64,000 nt of DNA from Ectocarpus siliculosus (Eukaryota > Sar > Phaeophyceae > Ectocarpales > Ectocarpaceae): NCBI GenBank assembly GCA_000310025.1, contig FN649742.1:3398330-3462329 (forward strand), in the 5' to 3' direction. This document shows positions 21,613 through 34,000 of this stretch, piece after piece (within the stretch, counting starts at the first letter, position 1; every line of letters starts with the position of its first letter). The notes beneath the pieces are model-generated. The model worked only from the letters and a program-made list of their open reading frames with translations, was not told the DNA's origin and made no database searches. A program made the translations under genes and the position numbers.

Positions 21613-24417
21613 CCGGAGATGTCAAGTGTGCGAGGTTTCCCCAGCAGGGAAACAGAAAGAAAATGAACTCGCTGGCTGTTTATTGAAAGCCATTTGGTCG
21701 TGAGACCGAAGGTCGTGCCTCTCCTCCGTAAGGTGCTCTATTAAGGGGGCCGTAATTTTACCGCTGTTGGTGGGTAACAAACGCACCTGGTAGCATGCAG
21801 TAACAACAAACGTTCTTTTGACGAAGGGTGACGATACTACCTCGCGCTAAGTAGGCAGATCGATCGCTTCTCTGCGCTTTCGATTCCCGGTACTGGTGAT
21901 ACCGTGCTTCGGAGGGGGGTTGAACTGAACTGGAAGTCGAAAGGAGCGCAACAGACAGCAGCCAATTTTTTTTCAGAGCAGGTCGTATTGAGAGCTGCAT
22001 GGTAGCGTGTGTCGCGAAGTATGAACGAATGGCGCCCTACTGCCTGTGTTCTATGTTGATTTTTCGTTTTTTTGTTGTGTAGAGGAAGTTCATATTGAGA
22101 AATGCGGTGACGTTTTTGGGCAGGTCGATTCGCTCGGGGTGCGCTCTATCACACGATTTGTATTGTTTTGGAAACCGCATGGTTGGGGTTCGACAGTGAG
22201 CACAGCGCGTGGTAGTGGGGTTGCCGCTTTCAACTCTGCGTTGCACGTCGTTTAAACGCTTAAAACTTACCCCTAAATAGAGGCCCTGAAATACCTAGGT
22301 TGAGAGGGTACCGGGGGCCAAAGGCGGTGATTGGTCAACAGCGTAAAACACGATGAGGCTTTTGCTGCCCGGAAAAGCGGGACTTCGGTATTGCGTGCAG
22401 CAAAAAACAATGGCAAGTTGGATAGATTTGCTGAATCGAAGTACCCGAGGTGGACGGCACCCCCTATTCACCCCCCATGATGAGCTGACCTCGTGTTGGC
22501 GCTACCGCTGACTGGACCGTATGTGGCACGCTGCCCGTGCGGAACCCACACGCATCGCCCATTGCCCGCTGCTGGGAAGTAGCTTGTTGTTTTGGACTGA
22601 TTCTGCGAGCGAGTCAACGTTTCGCGCTGGTTGGGTTGCGGTAGAGGTTGCTTCCCAAAATGTGCGATGTAAAAAGCCAACGGCCAGTCCAAATAAGTGC
22701 TATAGAGCAGGCCTGAGGATGAGGCTTAGACTACTGGCAACGCCGCTGATGCTTAGCTTCGTGTGTGAGCTGATTTTATTTACAGGTCCCGCGTGGTGCG
22801 CATGGTCTATCGCCCTACCTGTTTGGTCACCACGTCACCTCGCGGCAGTGATTTCGCCGCGTTTGGGCGTTGCTGAACCTCGATTGGCATTTGGGTGTGG
22901 CAAAATTACGTTCAAACGACGCAAGCCCTTTTTGGCCAAAAATCCAATTAGGTCCATCCAAATTGGGTGCTCAATTTAGGCGAACTTTTTACGTTCAAAC
23001 AGGCCCAATGTGTGGTTGTAGAGAAAAAAACATTTGTGGCACGCAGTTCGCTGATCGGCCGAGAGGACCCCCATCGCCCTCCCTTGTATATCTCTCTTCA
23101 GAGAAGTTGGACACAATTCATCCGTCGATTTTCCCAGGATCCCGGCCTTTCGATCGTGGATGACGCTGCCCGTCGTCCAGGGATCTTCGGTCGTGCCTGT
23201 TTTTTTTAAATTCCGCCGCAGTTTTTATTTCACCAATCAGCGAACTGCGTGCCATGTATGTTTTTTGGAATTCCGCCGCAGTTTTTTTTACCAATCAGCG
23301 AACTGTGTGCCACAGATGTTTTGCCGCAGGGACGGTGGTCTGATTGACCACGAAATACTGAACACATCTTCCTTCATTTTTTATCATGTCATCCTCCATT
23401 TACAATTTTAAGCTTCACTTTGTGAAGCAATACACCGAGCAAGCACGTCATTTTTTCCAACCAACATTTCCGAACCTCCTTCATACGCCCGGTGCCCCCC
23501 GGGCCGTGCGCTGGATATGACGCTGCCACACAGCCGTGGGGCACAACTCTAAATAACGCTACTCTAATGCCATGGGGTGAGCACATGAACGGCTGGGCAC
23601 CTAGACTACCTCTCTGATTACAGAGGACAAGAGACGCTGGCAATACACCTTGACAACAATTTGTCCAGTATGAACTAGAGCACGCAATATGTACTGCTGT
23701 GCACGTAAAAATTAAAGACCGGTATCAACCAGTGTAGCAGCAGCAACATCACGACCCGACAGCAATTCATGACAAACAAACGTGTAAATCAACGTTACGG
23801 GTACAGCCATGCGACGCCCCCCCTCTCTTATATTTCGCGCCGTACCCTACGGTCACACCCTTCTCGTTTGCACAATGTACGCTGGAAACATAAAAACAAT
23901 GGTTTGGATGGAGGCCCGAGGCACCAGCTCACCACCAGCGTTTAGTGAACGTCAACCCGCAACACTGCCTTCGTTGAAAAGACTCAAACCAAGATATAAA
24001 AAACAGCAACAACCAAGACGGATACCAAAGCCACACACCCGCGCTAGATTCTAATTCATCACCCCCCGCGTATCGTCTTCATGCTATATCATCGTATTTT
24101 TCATCGCGAAGTCGCGCCTACAAAATACTATTATTAGTATCACATCCGTGACAAGAACAGGAATACATTCCGGGAGGCTGCAATCCTCCAACACCATGCC
24201 TCACACACACCATTGCCCCCACACCACCACAACACCTCGCATATCATGCATTACAACAGCACAAGCACACATCGTACAAAACAGGTATATACGAAAGACT
24301 CTATTCTTGTTGTCCCTCGCTTGGGCCCAAACTCAAGTAGTGCTCGGTTCTCAGGTGGAGGAGGCGGAAGCAATAGCGGGGAGACAACACATCAAGCGAG
24401 CAACCAGCCGATGTCAG
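21613..24417. other. Long stretch without a supported gene
   Basis: About 2.8 kb between the plastid gene and the kinase gene. The longest open frame (22521-22979, plus) has no recognisable feature or flanking splice context. The stretch contains an inverted-repeat element near 23.03-23.32 kb and otherwise only scattered short T and A runs. Confidence 0.5.
23029..23322. mobile_element. Possible MITE-like element with inverted ends and a tandem 60-bp unit
   Basis: A sequence at 23029-23058 containing GTGGCACGCAGTTCGCTGAT is present inverted at about 23233-23262 and again at 23291-23322. The two right-hand copies are part of a tandem duplication with a 60-base period (TTCCGCCGCA at 23211-23220 and 23271-23280). 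The inverted ends about 290 bases apart and the lack of coding capacity fit a small non-autonomous DNA element, but no clean target-site duplication was found. Confidence 0.45.
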
Positions 24418-27400
24418 TCACCCTTTGACCCAATCGTGGTTGACAAGCTCCTCGAGGCTGGGGCGTCTCTCCGGAGCCAACAACAGGCAAGACTGAATCA
24501 AATCAGTCGCCTGGTGTTTTTGTGTTGGGGAACGGAGAGGTAGGGGGGGGGGGGACGACGCATGTTAGACAACAGGCACAGCAAATTCGCAAGGTATCAG
24601 CCAAAATACGCGTACAGCGTAGTGTACGGGAAACTGCGTGGGCGGGCAAGAGGCGTTACGTGTTCAATTTTCCATAAAAAAAAAAACGCCCGGAAAGCTG
24701 TTGAAAATATGCCGGCATAGAGCACCAAAAGGGAGTGAGGAGCGCACCGAACGGATGCTTTCAAAACTGGACTGCAGCCTTAGGCCACTTGTTTAGCTGT
24801 CCTTTTTTGGGCTGTCCCTTTTCTCAAAAAGGGACAACTGACCAAGAACCACTTGTTAGGTGGTCTTTTTTTTGCATTTTTGAACCTCCCGAAAAGGGAC
24901 AGCGAAAAAAGATCGCCCCATCCTGTCCCTTTTTGGGCAACTTTGTGACAGGATGGGAGGGTCCTTTTTTGTTGTCCTTTTTCTGTCACAACACATGACA
25001 CTTGCCCACAAACTTGAATATCTCGACGGATGATCCCCGCAAACTCTAACGGTATTCGCACGAGTCGTGTCATGTGACTGGTACGGAGTCAGTAGCCTCG
25101 GCGATAGACGTAATGTTGTCATTCGGCTGACCAGGTGGACAACCCGATGTGTGCGGCAAACAAGCGGCAAACGAGCCGAAAGAGCCTGGACGCAGCAGCG
25201 GTGGGTCTTTTTGGTGCACAGTCAACTTTTGCGAACCCAACTTCTGGGCGACCTATAGCGTCCTGGTCTGTATCAATCACCACACAAGACGAATCAGACG
25301 CACAGCTCATGGCGGATACCTTTGTCATCGCTGTTGCTTCGGTGTGTGACGAGGGAGCATCGATGAACCAAAGTTGCAACACGGGAAAAAGAACAAAAAA
25401 TATGCTTGGAGACGCGGCGGGTCATTTTTCCCGCTTGTCCACCACTCTCGCGCTCACAACCTCTGACCGCCCGTCAGCCTCCTGGTCTGTATCAACCACC
25501 ACACAAGACGGACCATACACATAGCTCGTGGCGAATACCTTTGTCATCGCTGTTGTTTCAGTGTGTGGCGAGGGAGCATCCATGAACCAAAGTTGCGGCA
25601 TGGGCAAAAAAGAGCAAAAAAAGCTGGTTGTTGGCGCGGTGGGGTTTTTCAAGGTGCTGTTGACTCTCGCCACCTCAGTTGCCGTGCCTCCCACTGCCCT
25701 GTGGTCTCGATCAGCCGCCACACAAGGCGGACCAAGCACCCAGCTCGCGGGGGATAGCTTTACAGTTGCTGATGCTTCGCTCTGTGCGGAGATATCACCG
25801 AAAAACCAACTCGGTGCCAAGGTACTTATTGTGTGACGAACGGCCGTTGCACTTGTTGCAGGGTCATTTTTTTTGGCGGATGAGCAAAAAGGATCGACCA
25901 GCACCGTAACAAGTGGGTCATCTTTTTGCTAGAATATTTTTTGGTTCGTCCCTTTGTGAGAAAAGGGACAGCCCAAAAAAGGACAGCTTAACAAGTGGCC
26001 TTACCGCTGAATATCAAACGGGGGTGAGATGGGACACTCATGCACCCCGACACGAGGCGCGCTCTTGTTAGCGAAGGCAGGAGGACTGATGCTCTCCTCG
26101 ACTCACCTCCGGTGACAGCGGCATATTCCACGCCGACAGCAGTTCCGTGAGTCTCTCCCTCACGGCGACGGTGTGGAATCGCATATCATGCGAGGGAAGA
26201 GCCAGCTCGAAGGGGGCAACGCCCGTCAGCATGCTGTGGGGAACGTGAACGGGGCGGGATGGAGGGGGGGCAGGGCGTTCAATGGCAGGGGAGAGGCGAC
26301 AAGAGAGAGACCGTCGCCTACTACTACTGCGTGCCACAAATCACAACACATATCCCTCTGACGTGTTTGTACGATGCGATGGTTCGAGCACTACTCCTAC
26401 ACGAAAAGGCAACCTCGCGGAGCACAACGACGCCCGATGCAACAACCGTAATTGTTCCACAAATGAGGCAATCCAGTCCAACACGACACCACTAGCAAGT
26501 ACGAGGCTTCGGCAGCAGGAGGGCAGCCAGCTTGCTCCACTCACGCGAAGACAAGGATGCCGCACGCCCACACATCCACGGCGAACCCGTCGAATCCGCT
26601 TGAGGTTGAGCTTGCCACGACCTCTGGCGCCATGTAGTACGGCTTTCCGCACGGCCCCTGGGGCGGAATGATCCTTGCGCTGCCGTCCTCGCTCTGGGGG
26701 ATGCGCAGTGCCAGCCCGAAGTCGACAAGCTTCACCACACCCTCCTCGGCGAACAGCAGGTTTTCCAGGCTCACATCTCTGCGTATGAGATGCCCACCCA
26801 ACGTGAAGGAAGACAGCGGACGAAAAACACACATGTGGTGTAAGACAAGGGGTAAGGAATGTGGTAAATACTTGGGGTTTGGAGTGCTGTTTTCTGGTAA
26901 GCAACAAAAAATCAGGTGTCTTCAAAAAAAGGGACTGAAGCCAAGGGGGAAAAAAAAGGCGACATAATCTACGATGATGACGTACATAAGCCATGCGGCG
27001 GCAGCCATTGCCTCTGCCAACACGTTCTACACAAGGATGTACGCGTAGAGCACTACAAATATCACCGAACCGCAATCACTCCGCCCCTCTTTCGATTCTC
27101 TCGAAAGGAAACACTACTGTACACTGCTGTTGCTCGCGTATCACAGAACGATGACATACGCTCACACTTCACGTGCCCGCTTACCGGTGGCAGACTCCGT
27201 GTCTCTTGAGGTGGAGTAGCCCATCCAGCACCTGGCGGAACAGCAGTCGCGCCTGACCCTCTTCAAATCGGCCGCTGGCTGACAGCGCGTTGAACACCTC
27301 GCCCCCGCTGTAGAACGGCGTCACGATGTAAATGCTGTTCTCGTCCAAGAGCGCCTGTATTCAAAACGGTTCACAACAAGGCAGGCGCTCAAGTGTTCAG

Positions 27401-28749
27401 GTGAAACCCAAACATTATTCGGCAACGTAACATGACATACCAGCCAACAGTTGCCTACATCCATGAACCACAACAAACTTCACTGCACGCACGAATGACT
27501 CGGCTAAAAGAAAAATAATGCAACGTAGGTAAAACCCATGGCGAACCATTTTGTTGATACATGTAGCCCAGCCTACTTCTTTCTTGACTGTGAAGAGACG
27601 GCCACATCGGTGCGATGTAGGAAGAGGTAATAGCGCATGCCAACAGCAACAACAACGACAACAAACAACAACGACAACGACAACAACGACAACCAACAAA
27701 AACAACAACAAATGTAACAGGTGCAAACGACAACAACTTGTTTTGCTTGTTTCTACACGATCTGCCTGACCTCCGTGCAAGCGAGGACGTTCGGGTGCTT
27801 GGGAAGGTACTGCAGCGCGGCGACCTCCTTCAGCGGATCCTCGTGCGTCCGTCCCTGCATCTCGATCAGCTTGTCCACCTTTAGCTCCTGCAATAAACGC
27901 GAGCAAAAGAGCAAATTGTAGATACACAGCAGGCGGCGAATAGTATGTAGTGGCAAGCAAGGGTGATGAGCAACGATGTGCCAATGACGACCTCAAGCAT
28001 TCTTGTGTATCTTCAAAGTGCAACCAAGCAAGAGGCAGGTGTGCCACACACGTGGAAGCCCCTCAACCATGGACACACTTCGTCTACACTACAATACACA
28101 TGAAGAACATGATAAAATAGTTCTTCAACTCCTGTTGCCAGACTTCTGTACATGATGAGCTCTCAGCGAATCTTATTTCAAAATAACCATTCCTGGAGAG
28201 GGTACTTCAACAGCACTGCTGCACAGCACTGGTGGAACATGATACGGACCATACCTTGATGGCGAAGTACGCAGGCGGCACCGCCGGCGCCGCTTCGCCT
28301 GAAAGCTCTACGGCACGCAGCACCTCCCCGAACTGGCACCCCCTGGAGGAGTCGACCACCCTCCAGCGGCGGCCTGTCGCCTGTGACACGAGCGTGACGC
28401 TGTCGTCGTAGTCGACGACCTTGAGGGCCGGCGAGAAGTTCGGCTCGGGAAAGCTAAGCGGGCCTCTGGCATCATCGTCGTCAGCAGTGGAAGAAGACGT
28501 GCTGGTATCCGGCGCCGTTGATGCCGCCTGCTGGTGCGGCGGACGTGTACTAGCGGGTTTTTGGTGGACTGGTTCCGGACCGGTCCGCGTGGTCGCCGTA
28601 CGTCTTTGTTGTTCCTGAGGCGGCGGCGGCGGCGGCGGCGGCGACGGCGGGGCCGAGCTGTGGTGGCGACGCTTGTTTTTGAAGACCTTCTCGTACCAGG
28701 AGGAGCTCGACCGCTCTCCGCTGTTTGGCTGCTGTACTGGAAGAGCCAT
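24418..28749 (-). CDS. Serine/threonine-type protein kinase, 411 residues, six exons
   Basis: Minus-strand exons 28749-28255, 27887-27771, 27354-27185, 26778-26545, 26233-26107 and 24510-24418, all GT-AG with consistent phases. Residues 1-90 are low complexity with a poly-Pro run. The kinase domain starts with a glycine-loop (SRGCQFGEVLRAVE), beta-3 lysine in AYFAIK at the end of exon 1, a likely helix-C Glu in LKEVAALQYL, catalytic loop CHRDVSLENLL, DFG in KLVDFGLAL, GKPYYMAPEV, DVWACGILVF, and LLLAPERRPSLEELVNHDWV at the end. The usual Lys two residues after HRD is Ser (HRDVSLEN), with Asn kept; catalytic residues otherwise look intact. Substrate and pathway are unknown. The domain ends six residues before the stop, so there is no C-terminal regulatory tail. 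The last intron contains a 1.2-kb transposon. Confidence 0.9.
24783..26000. mobile_element. Non-autonomous DNA transposon, PIF/Harbinger-like by its TTA target duplication
   Basis: The ends are inverted repeats of about 50 bases beginning GGCCACTTGTT and containing CTGTCCTTTTTTGGGCTGTC; a TTA trinucleotide directly flanks both sides (24780-24782 and 26001-26003). A 3-bp TTA/TAA duplication is the hallmark of PIF/Harbinger insertions. The 1,218-bp interior has no transposase but holds three degenerate tandem units of about 219 bases (a CCTGGTCTGTATCAA motif at 25262 and 25481, with a relative near 25700), and the unit length is a multiple of three, so frames stay open on both strands. The close match of the ends suggests a fairly recent insertion. 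It sits in the last intron of the kinase gene. Confidence 0.8.
27643..27715. repeat. (CAA)n/(CGA)n-type simple repeat
   Basis: A run of CAACAA, CGACAA and related triplets lies in the second intron of the kinase gene. Confidence 0.85.
28619..28642. repeat. (GGC)n repeat coding for poly-proline
   Basis: A GGC triplet run on the plus strand encodes the poly-Pro stretch in the N-terminal region of the kinase (minus strand), so repeat-length variation would change the protein. Confidence 0.85.
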
Positions 28750-30517
28750 GATCTTTTTCCTGCTGTGCGCGTGAGAATGTGAGTGACGAGGGCCAACGGC
28801 GGAGAGAGGGCGGGATTACTACACCAAATTCAGCGCAACAATTTTCACAATTTGCCGTTTTTTAGCCGCTCACTAACCCCGCAGCAGCACGGCTCGTGAA
28901 TTCCCCTGCACAAGGCCGACTGAGGAGGGCTGCACAGCCACGCTGCGATCCAGACAACACAACCTTGGGTATACAGAGAGGTTGCAGATGGTGCTTGAAA
29001 GAACAGTCTACAGCAGCACAGCAGACAGGTGGCGGTATACTCGGTTGCCGTGCACGGCGGTGTGGGCGCGCTCGTCAGCAAATTCGCTCGCAGACCTCGA
29101 TGCTGCAACTTGTGCCATCGGTGCGTGTGGACCATTGCAGAGCACGCGTCCTACTGAGGACAGCCACCAAGACAAGCTGTGCCGAGTTGATTGTCCGGCG
29201 TGCAAGAGTTTGAAACACCCGGCGCCGACCACAAGGACTGCAGGCCGACTGCAACATGCCATGGTTCATTCTCTTGGTTGGCAGTAGGCACCGAACAAAA
29301 GATCTACTCTCATCATCAGCCATAATGACAAAAAAGCACCACCACCATCACCTCTCGAGACGCTGCCAGCAGTACGACGGTGCCTTGGTGTCTCCCTTGC
29401 CCTAGGTCCCCAGTTGTCTTGCTAGTTGTTTTTGTAGTTTTATCTCCCTGGCGGTGGTGATCTCGGCGCTGCTGTGGTTTTGACGCAGGCGGTGAGAGAG
29501 AAGTGTGCCTCTTGGGAGAGAGACACCAAAGAGGCGGGGTACGAACGAAGTATGTATGAACGACGGCAGACGGAGGGATTCATGCGGTGTCTCAATCTGA
29601 TTGGTCGAGCTTCGACTGCATATATTCAAACTTTGACATCCACCCGAGAAGAGCCACGTGCCACATGATCGAGAGAAAGAGAGAGAGATCTCAAAGAGAA
29701 AAGTGCAACGAAGTTTAGAGAAAAGTGCAACGAAGTTTCCCTTCTTCACTGCGACAAGCAGCTAGGCACGAATAGACTATGCTTGCACCTTGCGTGTTGT
29801 GTCCCTTTGGTGATGTGGTGCTGTTGCGCGATGCCCGTTGACTTTATTTAGTCCTTTTGTTTTGTGTCTTTGGGTCCTCTTGCGGAACGTGTGGTCATCG
29901 TGTTTGCGGTGGACGGCCGACCCCCGCTACCCGGTGTACTTCTTCATGTCGGCTAGGTTGGTATTCAACTCAAGTCGAAGCGTTCTCTTTATCGGCACTT
30001 CGTTTCCTACCTGCTACAGCAGTAGTGCAGCAGCAGAGTAGTCTTACCGGGTGTAAAGAAGAGCAACACTTGAAAAAGATTTCAGACCGGGCTCGCATAA
30101 AAATACATAGCGTGAGGGCATTGCAGATATTCCTCTGGTGGCTCTACAGCAGAAGTCGACACAGAAAGAGGCCTTCAAAATCAACAGGCAAGCACGGGAT
30201 AGATACTGCTGTAGGTTGAACCCCATAGCGGTACTTCACACGTAACACGCCGCAACCAGCGTTGCGGCCCGTATTTATTTGGGCTCTTGTGCAGTTTGTT
30301 TCCAGCAGCGGAGCTCCAGGTGACGGTGTCTTTTTTTTTGTGATGTCTCAGCATTAATCGTCTGGGAAAATCTATCATCCTACCGATGCCGACTATCGAA
30401 CACAATAAACTAAAACAATTCCGAAACAACTACAAACTCCATCTCAAAAACCACAAGGCATCGACTTGCACCCGCACAAACGTACGTACGTAGTTCAACA
30501 CGGCATGCACGACCACG
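28750..30517. other. Stretch without a supported gene
   Basis: Between the kinase start and the 3' end of the giant gene no coding block was recognised. It contains a short tandem duplication near 29698-29740 (AGAAAAGTGCAACGAAGTTT repeated twice) and several CAGCAGTA-type motifs. The upstream part should hold the kinase promoter. Confidence 0.45.
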
Positions 30518-31061
30518 TTACCCCCCCCCTTCCAGCATCAACTCTCCGCCCCCACCCCCGCCATCCGGCTGAAGGCCGTCGTACGGCCCCAGGCCGAAAG
30601 AGTTCTCGAGGGTGTCGTCGGCCCCGCCGCCGTTCCCGTCCTGCAGGAATAGCCATTCGCTCATCTCGAAGAATTGGTAGCTGACGGCGTAGTGGCCGGC
30701 GCTCTGTCCCGCCTTGTTCTGTCGCAAGGTTGTCGGGTGAGGTTTCCAGCGAATGGGGGGGGGACGGTCACTGGGGTGAATGTGGTAAGGCACCGCAGAG
30801 TAAACAGTAGTTTGCTTATTGGAGGTACGGGGAGCGGTAGGTAGTGGTCGTATCATGCGTGCCGCTCGAGTATGGCATGTAGGCCAAGAGCACTGCACGT
30901 CACCGAGAGGCTTGTCTACAGGAGGAACATTCGCGCACCTGGTGGTTGGGGTTAGCCCCCTTGTAGACATAGAGCTTGGCCATCTTTATGTTGCCATTTT
31001 GGGCCGCCACTATAAGAAGGGTATTGCCGTGGTCGTCAGTTTTGTTCAGGTTGAACGGTTC
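30518..31061 (-). other. C-terminal ankyrin repeats (last two exons of the giant gene)
   Basis: Exon 31061-30939 encodes NKTDDHGNTLLIVAAQNGN followed by IKMAKLYVYKGANPNHQ, and exon 30718-30518 begins NKAGQSAGHYAVSYQFFEMS. These are one full ankyrin repeat and the next partial one. The protein then ends in a Gly-rich tail with a TAA stop at 30518-30520. Confidence 0.85.
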
Positions 31062-34000
31062 CTGAGGATAGACAGGGGGATTGTTTTCGGGGGATGCATC
31101 GCGTCACGGGAGGAAAATTAGTTTCGTTTCAAGAGTGATGCACGGGTAAATAGAGAGGCTGCCTTTTCTAGACTCAGACGAACTAAGGCATGGGATACCA
31201 ATCGCAGTAGTAGTGGTGAGGGAACGGGGGGACACTCAAGAGAACATCGACGGACGGAAATGAGGACGTGGGGTCTATTGGGGGGGTGTTGTGACGAAAC
31301 TAGTGTCGGTGCTCGTACGTCATACGTGATAGCAACTCTCGTCGCTGGGGTGGGCGCGAAGCTTGACATCCTCCCGTACTTGCACGGCCAGCACCCCGAT
31401 CCCAACAGCGCTTTGCTCGAAACTAAAAAACGACCGGGTAGAAGTTGTGTTGGCTTTTTGCGATGGGCAAACCTCCCACATGTTTGGGGAACTATGGCGA
31501 TCGTGTATGTATTTTTTCACGGTGGAGCATGGGTGGAGCCTTGCGTCGCGGCTAAAGCCCGTGCCGCACCTGCTCGTAGGCGTCGACGTACGCCGTTCCG
31601 AAGCCGGTCACGTACGGGACGCGAATGGTGCTCGTGTCGAACCTCCGATCGGGCAACGGTTCCAGTATCTCACGGATCTGCTTGTACTTGCCTGCTCGAT
31701 TAGATACAGGTGCACGGCAGTGTAGAACATAGGTAGGACGTGTTGGAATCGCAAGAAACGGGTTGCATGTCACAACCAGAAACAAACGGGCATGTCCCAC
31801 CCAGCAACAAACGGTCATGCCCATCGCTCATGGTAGGAGCAGGTGCGCTGATCTCCCCTGTCACCAAAGTACGGGGCAAACAATACACATGATAGCAAGC
31901 GCACGTCTTACGTCTGCTGTAGGCATCACTTTAGTAGTGCTACAACACCGACAGCATTGTGTGCGCGTGGTATTTGGCGTTTTGCACGGCGCACGCACGC
32001 ATTCACAGACGACGTATCCACCCACGAAAGTATACTCGAAAGCAACCGGCAACGCCAAGAGACAGTATAACACAGGTCAGACCAACACAAAACACATGCA
32101 ATACCTAGCATATGATACACTCCGCCGATGATTTTACACCACACAGGTCTCAATTTATCTCACGTACGTACCTCGGCGTGTGAGCACCAGGAGCTCCTTG
32201 AATTGGATCGGCACCGACACGGGCCCAATACCACCGCCACTAGCTCCCGGCGAGCCGCCCCCGTCAGCCGTCCCGACTCTGCCCAAAGCCTCGCCAGCGT
32301 CACCCAGAATGACCGGGTCGAACCCTTGGTCGAATGATTGCTGATGAAAGCCCTCCGGAGAGCCCTGCATCCCCTTTTGGCTCGACATCGCCTTTCAAGT
32401 CGAGAGGAGGGGGGGGGGGGGGGGGAGTGTCGGCTCAGTCACAAGGAACACCTGTTTCGAGCAAGGCTCAAGACCGTACTGCTGTGTCTCAACGACTTAG
32501 CGCGGTCTTGTACTGACCATATGGGGTTTTGTGCGGTGTCGGTGGCAATGTTTTTTACGTCTTAAGTTTCTCGTTTCCTTGTGAGAGTGGTTCTTATGAG
32601 CGGGTCGGCACCCTGTGTGAGAAGCTATGGCAAGAATCAGGGTGCACGTGGTGTCTGCCTTCTGGTGCGCCACAAGATACACGGACAACGAAGGCTAACG
32701 TGCTTTCTTTTACCTTAAGCAGTGAGGGAGAAAGCGAACGTGTAAGGGCTTCTCGTTTTCTCTTTCGGAGGAAAAAAAAGTTAGCAATATACTTCAAGTA
32801 TACCTAAGGACATATAGCCGGCACGTCTTCGAATATGAAGTATTGTGAGTGCCACTGGCTTACCGAGTTGAGAGCGACCGGTCGGACTCTCTCCGCCTCG
32901 GCGGCCTTGAGGCGACCGATCGAGTTGAGAATTTTCTTGCGGTGCAGCCGGTGCTCCACTCCCAGGCTGCTCTTAAGGTCGTCATCGTTCAGGTCGTACA
33001 AGAACGCTCCGTCCACGGCCGCCGCGATGAAAGCCTCCTGGTACTGCGTCAAGGTCAACGTCTGCCGTGGGAGACGGGGGTACGGGGGGGGGGTATGGTC
33101 GAGTGCAGGGGTAAGGGCGGCGAGCGGTAACCATGGGCGGAGGGCACGGGAGCGGCTGTTGGCAACGGAGCCATTAACTTCGTCAAGGTTGACCTTCGCT
33201 TGTAGTGGGTCGGGGGGGCATTAGCGGGTGTGCGCTTGAAGTTTTGCCGAGCTTCGGGTGTTCAAACGCTTGCAACGCGTACACTAGTCGGAGCGGTTGA
33301 TGTGTGCGGGCTCGGGGGCGGTGCATGGAGGGAAAGAAGGGGGGCAGCCCTTTCCTATCTGACCACCGACCGTGATCTTTCGGGGTACCCCGGGCCTACA
33401 CGTGGCAAAGGTAAAAACGAACGCATCTTGCAAGTCTCTGCCACGGTAGAAGCTCGACAGCGTTGCATGTCTGGTGGTGATGCAGCTTTGAGTGGTTAAT
33501 GGCATGCTAGCGAACCGCCGGTCGACCTTGAGACAGAGCACAACAGGACGTCGATTGCCAAAGCGTCGACCACATTGGTGAAAAAGTCTTCTTTCCGGCC
33601 CCCTTGAGGGCCTTGAAGCACGACGACAATCATACCTCGGCAAGGAATCGAAATCACAAAAAAAAACTCGAAACAAGCACCTCGCAGTCTCCTGCATCAA
33701 ACCCGCAATGTGATATGTCTCGCCTGCAACCAACGAGCAACGTCGTCAACGCTCCACGCGGACACGGCAAGCGGCTCCTGCCCCGGGAGCTGCCCAGGCT
33801 TGAGTGCGGGTCGGAACGACTCCGCCCCTAACTTTTCGTTCTGCTCCAGCGCAAGAGCCCGCCCATCATCCCGCCCACCCCCGCCGTCGCCGCCACCGCT
33901 TCCCGCCCCGCCGCCACCGGCACCGTTGGCGTTGTGCGCAAGTGCGGCCATGACGGTGTCGGTGGCTCCGACGCTGCGCATGGCGCGTATCATATTGAGG

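Noticed and set aside
31320-31440. Minus-strand frame VREDVKLRAHPSDESCY as an extra exon of the giant gene
   Set aside because: Its entry phase does not fit the preceding exon, and exons 31570 and 31061 join in phase without it.
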